From Legionella genomosp. 1 (GTDB taxonomy: Bacteria > Pseudomonadota > Gammaproteobacteria > Legionellales > Legionellaceae): a DNA stretch of 15,026 nucleotides. Under the pieces are notes generated by a model. It was not told where the DNA came from. It did no database searches and worked only from the letters and a program-made list of their open reading frames with translations. The position numbers and the translations under genes were made by a program. The stretch covers positions 1 to 15,026 of the forward strand of contig CAMBDN010000038.1 of the NCBI GenBank assembly GCA_945865355.1, read 5' to 3'. This document shows positions 7,300 through 14,320 of this stretch, one piece after another; the stretch's first letter is position 1; every line of letters begins with the position of its first letter.

Positions 7300-7473
7300 A
7301 TGGGATTCAGTGGCATTAGTCCGTTGCAACTTTTGTTGATTTTACTGATTGTTGTTGCCTTATTTGGTACCAACAAACTAAAGAATATTGGTACTGATTT
7401 CGGCCATGCCATTAAGAATTTTCGTCGGGCCTTAGATGAAGATAAAGATAAAGATAACGACAAATTATCATGA
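7300..7473 (+). CDS. tatA: Twin-arginine translocase subunit TatA
   Basis: A 57-residue protein that forms the pore-forming multimer of the Tat pathway, which exports folded proteins with twin-arginine signals. One N-terminal membrane helix (about 8-22, PLQLLLILLIVVALF) is followed by the FGTNKLKNIG hinge (22-31), the amphipathic helix GTDFGHAIKNFRRAL (31-45) with the conserved F and G, and a very short acidic tail (DEDKDKDNDK). E. coli TatA is 89 residues, so this one lacks most of the tail. GGAG (7291-7294) stands five bases before the ATG. Its stop overlaps the tatB start as ATGA (7470-7473), so the two are translated together. Confidence 0.93.
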   Translation: MGFSGISPLQLLLILLIVVALFGTNKLKNIGTDFGHAIKNFRRALDEDKDKDNDKLS

Positions 7474-7694
7474 GCATGGGCGAGCTACTATTAACGTTGG
7501 TCGTTGCTTTGCTGGTGTTTGGTCCTAAAAAATTGCCGATGGTTGCAAATCATTTAGGTAAACTGTTCGGACGTATTCATCATTATAAACGTCAGTTGAC
7601 TGACATCTGGCAGCAGCAATTGAATGAACATCAATTGCAAGAAAATATTAAAAAAGCACACAAAGCTGACACAGACTATCAGAAAGATCATTAA
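7470..7694 (+). CDS. tatB: Twin-arginine translocase subunit TatB (short form)
   Basis: A 74-residue protein. TatB works with TatC as the receptor for twin-arginine signal peptides. Evidence is the conserved Glu at residue 5 before the membrane helix (GELLLTLVVALLVFGP), the FGPKKLP hinge (17-23, LGPQRLP in E. coli), and an amphipathic helix with HLGKLFGRIHHYKRQL, then a coiled-coil-like stretch (DIWQQQLNEHQLQENIKKAHK). E. coli TatB is 171 residues, so the long C-terminal tail is absent. The start overlaps the tatA stop (ATGA); a second ATG at 7476 is possible. Distinguishing TatB from a second TatA rests on the Pro after Gly in the hinge (FGP rather than FGT) and the gene order. Unlike E. coli, tatC does not follow. 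Confidence 0.85.
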   Translation: MSMGELLLTLVVALLVFGPKKLPMVANHLGKLFGRIHHYKRQLTDIWQQQLNEHQLQENIKKAHKADTDYQKDH

Positions 7695-7820
7695 TTGTAA
7701 ATTAAGTGTAATATTTGAGATGAAATGGCAAAATACAAACATATTCGTGTTAACTTTACTGCATAATTTAAAACAGTTACATTTTTTATTGATAGTACCT
7801 GAAAATGATGGGGATTTAAT

Positions 7821-8441
7821 ATGGCAAGTAATACACCAAGTAATACACTTAAAGAAGAGCTAAAACGACTGGCTGAAGAAAAAGCCGCAGCCGAAGCCAA
7901 ACAAAAAGCACAACAGGCAGCCATGGCGGGAGCACAGGCAACACCTAAGCCTACCGAATCTGAAGCCGGATCTAAAATTAGATTTGCATCATCAACGAGT
8001 TATGAGAAAGGATGGAAGGCTCTATCCAAAGCCTACAACGACCAAACGGATGGAAAAGGAGTTGATACCAATGGTACCTTGGTATTTGATACGATTGAAG
8101 CCGCAATAAAATTTTTTACAGCTCAAGCCCTTCTTGGCCTTAAGTTTTGTGGCTCTCGCGTTGATAACGACGGCAAGCCTACAAAACCCGAGCTCCATGT
8201 TTTTTCTTGTGGCGATAATAATTTGTATTATGGCTCCTATGCAGAAATCACAGCACAACTCACGATAGCGGCTGAGACCAACCCGCTAGCAGCTGCTGGC
8301 CTTACTGAGTTCAAATCAATGATGCCCGCACCAGCACTTGCCCCTGAGCAAACATTACGTGAACATTTAAAAAAGGGGCGTGAAACTGATGATCCCGCGG
8401 AAACACCAGACAACGCTCCATCATCAAGAAATCGAGGTTAA
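7821..8441 (+). CDS. Uncharacterised protein with N-terminal coiled coil, lineage-specific
   Basis: A 206-residue protein with no function I can name. It starts with two copies of a Ser-Asn-Thr motif, then an Ala/Glu/Lys-rich coiled coil (about 9-40), a Pro/Thr/Glu linker (41-52), and a folded-looking core (about 53-160) containing VFDTIEAAIKFFTAQA, two cysteines (C110, C130) and the stretch HVFSCGDNNLYYGSYAEI (126-143). The C-terminal 40 residues are charged and Pro-rich, probably disordered. No signal peptide or membrane segment is present. The core resembles hypothetical proteins I associate with Legionella, but this is recall, not a search result. GGGGA (7810-7814) precedes the ATG by six bases. 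It sits where tatC lies in E. coli, and its stop is 2 bases from the tatC stop on the other strand. Confidence 0.75.
   Translation: MASNTPSNTLKEELKRLAEEKAAAEAKQKAQQAAMAGAQATPKPTESEAGSKIRFASSTSYEKGWKALSKAYNDQTDGKGVDTNGTLVFDTIEAAIKFFTAQALLGLKFCGSRVDNDGKPTKPELHVFSCGDNNLYYGSYAEITAQLTIAAETNPLAAAGLTEFKSMMPAPALAPEQTLREHLKKGRETDDPAETPDNAPSSRNRG
7825..7848 (+). repeat. Perfect 12-base tandem duplication in the start of the 206-residue protein gene
   Basis: CAAGTAATACAC occurs twice back to back (7825-7836, 7837-7848). Being a multiple of three, it adds four residues without changing the frame (Ser-Asn-Thr repeated). It begins four bases after the first base of the start codon and probably reflects slippage in a part of the protein under weak constraint. 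Confidence 0.7.
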
Positions 8442-8443
8442 TT

Positions 8444-9172
8444 TTACATTCCGTTGGATTGTACCGATTTGTTTGTCGGTACTTTCACAACAAAAATAGC
8501 CAAAATAATACCTAACTCATAAAGTAAACAAAGCGGCACCGCTAACATGATCTGCGATATCACATCGGGCGGTGTTAATAGCATTCCAATGGTAAATGCC
8601 GTAACGATGATATAGGGCCTGATCGATTTTAAGCTCTCTACTGTGATTAAATGAAAATATACCAGTAAGAAACACAACAAAGGCACTTGAAAACACAGAC
8701 CAAACAACAACAACATACGGGTAATAAAATCAACTGCATAGGCTATATCGGGCATTAAGCGCACGCCTACGGGTACCGAATGTGCAAAAAACTGCAGCAT
8801 GAAGGGCAACACCACATAAAAGCAGAATAAAACCCCCATACTAAAAAGTAACATACTTCCCACAATTGCCCAGCGTAAGCTGTTGCGCTCTCGTCGATAA
8901 AGACCAGGAGAGGCAAAATACCAAATCTGCAACAAGGCAAATGGAGCTGTACATAACAAGGCAGCATCAGCGGCCAATTTGATCGGTGTTAATAACGGTG
9001 TGGTAATTTGAGTTGCAATCAGTGGCTCTTGGGTAGGCAAAACATTTAATAGGGGCGATACCAGCTGATGAAACAAGTTAGGTGCAAAGAAAAAAAACAG
9101 CAGGCAGAATGCTGCAAAAACCGTAATAACCAATAGTGTGCGTCGTCGAAGTTCCAGTAAATGACTTAACAT
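8444..9172 (-). CDS. tatC: Sec-independent protein translocase subunit TatC
   Basis: A 242-residue inner-membrane protein with six hydrophobic helices; TatC recognises the twin-arginine signal together with TatB. Diagnostic motifs: HLLELRRR (4-11), ATQITTPLLTPIKL (53-66), FASPGLYRRER with F86 and E95 (equivalent to E. coli F94 and E103 in the signal-binding site), and TPPDVISQ with D203 (E. coli D211). The constant offset of eight residues from E. coli supports the ATG at 9172; a GTG at 9223 would add 17 residues with no family match. The ribosome binding site is weak; TATAAT on the minus strand (9190-9185) may be the -10, giving a very short leader. The gene is inverted relative to tatAB, so tatC must be transcribed from its own promoter. 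Confidence 0.95.
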   Translation of the reverse strand: MLSHLLELRRRTLLVITVFAAFCLLFFFFAPNLFHQLVSPLLNVLPTQEPLIATQITTPLLTPIKLAADAALLCTAPFALLQIWYFASPGLYRRERNSLRWAIVGSMLLFSMGVLFCFYVVLPFMLQFFAHSVPVGVRLMPDIAYAVDFITRMLLLFGLCFQVPLLCFLLVYFHLITVESLKSIRPYIIVTAFTIGMLLTPPDVISQIMLAVPLCLLYELGIILAIFVVKVPTNKSVQSNGM

Positions 9173-9266
9173 GAATGTCTTGAAATTATAATATTCCACT
9201 AAATTACCATGTGATGTATTCACTGACTAGTCCAGAGCACAACATTCACATTCTCTACTCACCCTA

Positions 9267-9295
9267 TTGATTGTAAATGATTATTCGCCTATAAG
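9267..9295 (+). promoter_or_regulatory. Candidate sigma-70 promoter upstream of the DUF1810 gene
   Basis: TTGATT (9267-9272, 4 of 6) is followed after exactly 17 bases by TATAAG (9290-9295, 5 of 6). Transcription would begin near 9302 and give a leader of about 160 bases before the ATG at 9461. Confidence 0.42.
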
Positions 9296-9384
9296 GGTGA
9301 CCATGAAAAAAAATGAAGCGAATCAAGCATCCTCAACACGGCCCTAGCAACCCATCACAAATGGAATAATTAGAAAACACACTG

Positions 9385-9390
9385 TATAAT
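9385..9390 (+). promoter_or_regulatory. Alternative -10 element for the DUF1810 gene
   Basis: A perfect TATAAT lies 70 bases upstream of the start codon at 9461. The -35 position (9362-9367, TGGAAT) is weak. It would give a leader of about 64 bases. Confidence 0.3.
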
Positions 9391-9460
9391 TAACGACACA
9401 AGAACAATTGACTAGCTATCTTCTTTAGAAGAAGAACACCTACTCCAATGGAGCACTGTA

Positions 9461-10546
9461 ATGACCTTATCTCGCTTTCACCAGGCCCAGCAAGGAGCGT
9501 ACCATACCGCATATGCAGAAATTAAAGCTGGGAAAAAAACAGGCCATTGGATATGGTATATTTTTCCCCAACTTGAAACCCTCGGTAGAAGTGAAAATGC
9601 CCGCTTTTATGGTATCCATGACTTTGCTGAAGCATGTGACTACCTCAACGATCCCCTTTTGTTTAACCATTACCTTCAGATGGTGCAATTAGTACAAGAA
9701 AAACTAGAACACGGGATCCCCATTGAGGTATTAATGGGCGGACAAATAGACGCCCAAAAGCTTTCCTCTAGTTTGACGTTGTTTCAAAGTGCGTCATCAT
9801 ACTTGGCTTTTATAAATAACCAGTCCGCTAATAAATTTAGAATCCTTGAACAGCATTGCAATACAATTATCAACATCATTTCAAACCAAGGTTATAGAGC
9901 CTGCCCACAAACGCTTGCCGATTATTCTGTGGCCAATCGCGTTATCGGCAGTAATAAACCACTTACGGAATTAACCCAACACGCCAATCCACCGACACAA
10001 CCACCTAAACGGGCAACAACACCTCCTGGTACAAAGGGACCTTTAGAGGTACAACTGAAGCAAGCCATTACCCCAGTTCGAACTCTTTCTAAAAAAGTAG
10101 CCCCCCCATCATTAGCCTCACGCCGAGAAAACGCCACCACCCGACTGACAAAAGATGTTGTTCTTGAATTGGAGAGATATATTACTCAGCGGGATCAAGA
10201 GCCAGGTTACTGGTTTCAGGGTCTATTTCAGGGGTTTAGTAAAATTGATAAACTCAAAGCAGCGATTAGTTTGCGCTTAGCTCTAGAAAACACAGTTGGC
10301 AAGAACACAGCACTTGATAAAATCATCAAACGCAATGGACTCAACTTTGAAGAACTTTGCAATCGAGATATACAAAACGATCTCAATATTCTCAGTCAAG
10401 GTCGTTTAGGAAATAGACTAAGACAATTTTCAACGCCAGACCATCGCCTAAGAACAGTGCGTGAACTGGTTCAACATTTATTAGACCATCAAGCACTTCA
10501 TTCCGTTTTACCTGCTCCGTCACAAAGATATGGCAAGGATATTTAA
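9461..10546 (+). CDS. DUF1810 domain protein with long C-terminal extension
   Basis: A 361-residue soluble protein. Residues 1-145 match the DUF1810 family: RFHQAQQGAYHTAYAEIKAGKKTGHWIWYIFPQL (5-38), LGRSENARFYGI (41-52), YLNDPLL, and SSSLTLF (102-108). Family members are usually just this domain, about 140 residues, and their activity is unknown to me. A Pro/Thr-rich linker (about 175-215) joins a second helical module (230-347) with YWFQGLFQGFSKIDKLKAAI and ILSQGRLGNRL. The FSK..KL.AA and GRLG pattern is one I associate with C-terminal modules of Legionella proteins (perhaps DUF5617), but I cannot verify this. GGAG (9450-9453) lies seven bases before the ATG. No signal peptide is present. 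Whether it is a secreted effector or a housekeeping protein is open. Confidence 0.8.
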   Translation: MTLSRFHQAQQGAYHTAYAEIKAGKKTGHWIWYIFPQLETLGRSENARFYGIHDFAEACDYLNDPLLFNHYLQMVQLVQEKLEHGIPIEVLMGGQIDAQKLSSSLTLFQSASSYLAFINNQSANKFRILEQHCNTIINIISNQGYRACPQTLADYSVANRVIGSNKPLTELTQHANPPTQPPKRATTPPGTKGPLEVQLKQAITPVRTLSKKVAPPSLASRRENATTRLTKDVVLELERYITQRDQEPGYWFQGLFQGFSKIDKLKAAISLRLALENTVGKNTALDKIIKRNGLNFEELCNRDIQNDLNILSQGRLGNRLRQFSTPDHRLRTVRELVQHLLDHQALHSVLPAPSQRYGKDI

Positions 10547-10596
10547 TGCGCGCTGAATCTTATGGATATTTCGAAACTCCACGGCACCAAGGATAA
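10546..10596 (+). CDS. Possible 16-residue small ORF between the DUF1810 and ABC-F genes
   Basis: This short frame encodes MRAESYGYFETPRHQG. Its ATG overlaps the DUF1810 stop (TAATG) and follows AAGGA (10535-10539) at six bases, which is the same core and spacing as the ribosome binding site of the ABC-F gene (AAGGA 10589-10593, ATG 10600). Its stop falls three bases before the ABC-F start, so ribosomes finishing it would sit on the ABC-F start. It could be a translational-coupling or leader peptide, or a chance frame in a 53-base gap. No similarity to a known peptide is recognised. Confidence 0.33.
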   Translation: MRAESYGYFETPRHQG

Positions 10597-10599
10597 TAT

Positions 10600-12195
10600 A
10601 TGATCTCATTTAATCAACTTAGCATGGCATTTGGTCAAAAAATTCTTTTTTTGGATGTAAATCTGAATCTAAATCAGGGAAACTGTTATGCCCTTGTTGG
10701 CGCTAATGGCTGTGGGAAATCTACTTTTTTCAAACTCATCACCGGTGAAGAAGAGGTTAGCTCCGGTGAAATTCTTATTCCTAAAGATGCAACGATTGGC
10801 TGGTTAAAACAGGATCAATTCCGTTACGAAAATACCCCCATTAAGGAAATTGTATTGCAAGGAAAGCCCGAGCTTTGGGCGGCGCTGCAGGAAAGAGAGG
10901 CCATATTAGCTTCCGAATCGTGGGACGACGAAAAGGGCTATCGCCTGGGAGAGTTAGAGGAAATTGTAGCCCATTATAATGGCTATACTGCCGAAAGTGA
11001 GGCTGAGAGTATATTAATTGGACTAGGAATCGCTGCAGACTATTTTTTAAAACCCCTTAAAGCACTGTCCGGTGGATACAAATTACGTGTTTTATTAGCG
11101 CAAACACTGTTCCAAAGTCCATCGATTTTATTGTTAGATGAACCAACCAACCATCTGGATATTTTATCCATCGCCTGGCTAGAAAAATTTCTGAAAAATA
11201 ATTATCAAGGATTAGTTGTTTTTATTTCTCATGACATGGAGTTTATTGACAATCTAGCCGACTATATTCTCGACGTCGATTATGGTGAAATAAGGCAGTA
11301 TCGTCCAAAATATAACCGATTCTTGGAAGAAAAGCAGCTTGTGGTTGAACAAAAGCTATTGGAAAAGAAAGGCATTGAGGCCAAAATTGCCGATATGCAG
11401 AAATTCGTCGACCGATTTAAAGCTAAAGCATCGAAAGCAGCACAAGCTCGGTCGCGTATGAAAATGATCGAGAAAATTGAAATTCCTGATTTGAAAAACT
11501 CATCTAGAATTGCACCTACATTTAATTTCACTACCAAGCGCACCTCTGGAAAGCAAGTCGTCAAAGCCGTTGAGCTCAGCAAAGCCTTTAAAAATAAACA
11601 GTTATTTAAGCATCTAAATTTAGAGGTTCAACGTGGTGAGAAAATAGCCATTATGGGCGTCAATGGTATCGGAAAATCAACGTTGATAAAAATACTGACT
11701 GGCACTGTTCAATACGATGAAGGCGAGTTGACATGGGGACATGAAATACATACCAGCTATTTTTCTCAGGATCATCATGAATTATTGAATCAACATATCA
11801 GTGTGCTCAATTGGCTGTATGAGGTCACCACTGGCAGCAGCGAGCAGCAAGTACGTAAAATACTTGGGCAAATGCTGTTTGTAAAAGACGATGTAGAAAA
11901 AGATATATTATCGTTAAGTGGCGGTGAGTCAGCACGTTTATTATTAGCAAAGGTAATACTAGAGTCCCCTAATTTGTTAATCCTCGATGAACCAACCAAC
12001 CATATGGATCTTGAAACGATAGAGGCCTTAGCTAACGCATTAGCTAGCTACTCAGGTACTCTTATTTTTGTCAGCCATAATCGCCACTTCATCAATAAAA
12101 TCGCCACTCGCATTTTATATTTTGAACAAAACCACCATATTATTGATTTTAAGGGTAAATACGTTGATTTTGTGGCACACCATATGAAAGACTAG
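10600..12195 (+). CDS. ybiT: ABC-F family ATPase, YbiT type
   Basis: A 531-residue soluble protein with two ATP-binding cassettes and no membrane segments. ABC-F proteins bind the ribosomal E site and rescue or tune translation; the length and sequence match E. coli YbiT (530). First cassette: Walker A GANGCGKST (34-42), signature LSGGY (156-160), Walker B LLLDE (177-181), H211. The linker (about 238-315) contains the P-site tRNA-interacting helices with FVDRFKAKASKAAQARSR (269-286). Second cassette: GVNGIGKST (353-361), LSGGE (439-443), ILDE (461-464), H493. All catalytic glutamates and signatures are intact. The first signature is a normal LSGG, where E. coli YbiT has a divergent version. 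AAGGA precedes the ATG by six bases. The gene follows the DUF1810 gene with only 53 bases between, so they may be co-transcribed. Confidence 0.93.
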   Translation: MISFNQLSMAFGQKILFLDVNLNLNQGNCYALVGANGCGKSTFFKLITGEEEVSSGEILIPKDATIGWLKQDQFRYENTPIKEIVLQGKPELWAALQEREAILASESWDDEKGYRLGELEEIVAHYNGYTAESEAESILIGLGIAADYFLKPLKALSGGYKLRVLLAQTLFQSPSILLLDEPTNHLDILSIAWLEKFLKNNYQGLVVFISHDMEFIDNLADYILDVDYGEIRQYRPKYNRFLEEKQLVVEQKLLEKKGIEAKIADMQKFVDRFKAKASKAAQARSRMKMIEKIEIPDLKNSSRIAPTFNFTTKRTSGKQVVKAVELSKAFKNKQLFKHLNLEVQRGEKIAIMGVNGIGKSTLIKILTGTVQYDEGELTWGHEIHTSYFSQDHHELLNQHISVLNWLYEVTTGSSEQQVRKILGQMLFVKDDVEKDILSLSGGESARLLLAKVILESPNLLILDEPTNHMDLETIEALANALASYSGTLIFVSHNRHFINKIATRILYFEQNHHIIDFKGKYVDFVAHHMKD

Positions 12196-12266
12196 GGTTG
12201 GTGAATCGATAGTTTAACGTTTAATTAACCATATCTAGTATGATATTTTATAAACGAAGGACGTGC

Positions 12267-14178
12267 ATGAATTCAATACGACATTTCCCCCTTAGAATTG
12301 CAATTCAAAGCATTTTCATCTCAATATTCGTTATTCTTGTTGGTGTCATCCTAACCATATCTGGATTTCAATACTCAAAGTCCGTAGCAATGGTCTCAAA
12401 AAAATTAATGGCAAATACCGCTACCAATGTCATACAACACATGAACTCGGATCTCGTCTCCATTGATAAACTAATCAACCTGACTCAATCATTGATGGAA
12501 AATAATTTTATTGCCACGCAACAACAACTGGTTGATTATAGCTATTTTATTGCTAAAAATGTGCCCCCATTATGCACTAAGTAGCCCTCAAAGACTTGTT
12601 GGTTGGGGTGATATACAAGGAAATAGTATTGAAACAACTTTAGAAACAGACGATAGTTACTCAACGATGATCATCACTGCAAATGTAAAGCAGCCTGCCG
12701 GTGTAAGGGTGTACCGTGACAAGAAGGGTAACATCATTAAACACGAGACTGTTTCAAGCAATTATGACCCTCGTGTTCGCCCGTGGTACCTCGCTGCCAC
12801 AAAAGCCCAACAAGCTAAATGGACTAAAACTTTTCTTTCTTATCAGTATGAAAACCTCTCTATAGCATTGGCTCTCCCCATCTTTAACAAACAAAAAGAT
12901 TTGCTTGGCGTCTTTGATATAGAATTAAAACTAATTGGTCTTTCAAATTATCTATCAACCGTAAAAAGCACACCCAACAGTCAGATTCTTCTCATTGATG
13001 GTGAAAACAATTTAATTGCCTTTGGCGGCATGATAAATAGGACAGGATATATACCTGAATCATCCAAAATAGAGGAGCTTAACAAAACCGCAGGTCCCTG
13101 GGCTTTCCGTTCTTTGCAAGAACACGAAAAAAACCATCAGCAATATTTTGCATATAAGTACGATGGCCATACCTACCTTGCCTATTACAAAAATTTTCCA
13201 ATTGCTGGCTCCTCCGGCTTAAAAATCGGCGTTGTTATACCGGAGAATGATTTCACGGCTAAAATAAAAAGGGCGCGACAGATGGTGATGGTCGCCAGCT
13301 TGTTCATTCTAATCGCAGGAACCCTCCTCACTCGATACGTTTCTAACCTTATTTCATCTTCTCTCAATTTACTTGTAAAAGACACGCAGCGAATTAAGGA
13401 ATTCCATTTGGATGATCAGCAAAACGTCCGTTCACATATATCTGAAGTCGCTTTTTTAGCTGACGCCATGGAGTCTATGAAATTGGGCATGAGGGCATTC
13501 AAAAAGTTCGTACCAACGGATTTAGTTCGTCAACTCATTCATACTGGCGAAGGGATTAAAGCCGGGGGAGTTAACAAGCAGATTACCTCATTTTTTACTG
13601 ACATCAGGGGTTTTACCTCCATTTCAGAGACCATGGAGCCAGAACAATTAATGCTTCATCTTTGTGATTATTTTGAAGCGTTATCCAATATTATTGCTGG
13701 TGAGAAAGGGACGATTGATAAATACATCGGCGATTCAATTATGGCATTTTGGGGCGCACCTATTGAAGACAAAGAGCATTGCTTTCATGCCTGCCGTGCA
13801 GCCTTACGATGCAAAACGCGTCTTAAAGAACTAAACACCATGTGGGAGAAACAAAACAAACCGCAATTAATAACGTCTATTGGCATACATACCGGTAACG
13901 CCATCGTAGGAAACATCGGCTCCTCAACACGCCTTAATTACACGGCAATTGGGGATATGATTAATTTAACAAGCCGTTTAGAATCAGAAAGCAAAAAATA
14001 TGGTTCGATCATTATCGTCAGTGAGGATGTGGTTAATGCCGTCAAAGAACAATTCGTATTCCGCTTTATCGAAAAAGTTGAAATCCGTGGCAAAGCAGGA
14101 GCCTACAACATCTATGAGTTAGTTGAACAAACGCCCCTTCCGAAAAACGATAGCGGCATATCCGGGGAAGGTGTGTAA
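12267..14178 (+). pseudogene. Cache-domain class III adenylate cyclase split by a one-base frameshift
   Basis: Frame one runs from ATG 12267 (AAGG six bases before) to TAG 12584; the rest continues in the next frame to TAA 14178. Removing one C from the CCCCC run at 12564-12568 gives a continuous 636-residue protein that aligns with the neighbouring paralogue through the junction (AKNVPHY versus AKNLPHY). Layout of the corrected protein: membrane helix 13-33, periplasmic Cache-like sensor about 40-335 with DPRVRPWY, second helix about 339-357, linker, then the cyclase domain about 436-620. Metal-binding D445 (FFTDIRGFT) and D489 (YIGDS), adenine-type K485 and T559 (NYTAIGD), and N566 and R570 are all present, so cAMP is the expected product. 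The intact catalytic part suggests a recent lesion, a sequencing error or recoding rather than an old pseudogene. Confidence 0.85.
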
Positions 14179-14236
14179 AAGTTAGATCTCACCGGTCTTA
14201 CCCCACACACACAATTTGATCATTATATACTCAAAG

Positions 14237-14265
14237 TTGTTTTCATATTGGAAAATCCCTATTCT
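14237..14265 (+). promoter_or_regulatory. Candidate promoter of the second cyclase gene
   Basis: TTGTTT (14237-14242, 3 of 6) is followed after 17 bases by TATTCT (14260-14265, 4 of 6). A start near 14272 would leave a leader of about 50 bases. No terminator is seen between the two cyclase genes, so read-through from the first is also possible. Confidence 0.28.
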
Positions 14266-14320
14266 AATTAGAGAAAGCTTATTTTAAAAATCGCATGTGC
14301 TCATCAATAGTAGGTACGAC

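Larger units (their letters stand above)
9173..9460. other. Divergent intergenic region between tatC and the DUF1810 gene
   Basis: These 288 bases hold candidate promoters for both flanking genes: TATAAT for tatC on the minus strand (9190-9185), and two on the plus strand described separately. A short stem (CTTCT/AAGAA region, about 9419-9433) lies in the DUF1810 leader. A 14-codon frame starts at ATG 9303 after AAGGG (9293-9297), but the better promoter candidate overlaps its ribosome binding site, so I do not call it a gene. Confidence 0.4.

Noticed and set aside
7624..7863. 79-codon plus-strand frame across the tatB end
   Set aside because: It overlaps tatB and the next gene in a wrong frame, with AT-rich composition and no ribosome binding site.
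9173..9223. GTG start adding 17 residues to TatC
   Set aside because: The added residues have no counterpart in TatC, and a candidate -10 lies inside them.
12240..12266. Upstream ATG for the first cyclase
   Set aside because: The ribosome binding site AAGG (12257-12260) lies within this extension, and the paralogue aligns from the ATG at 12267.
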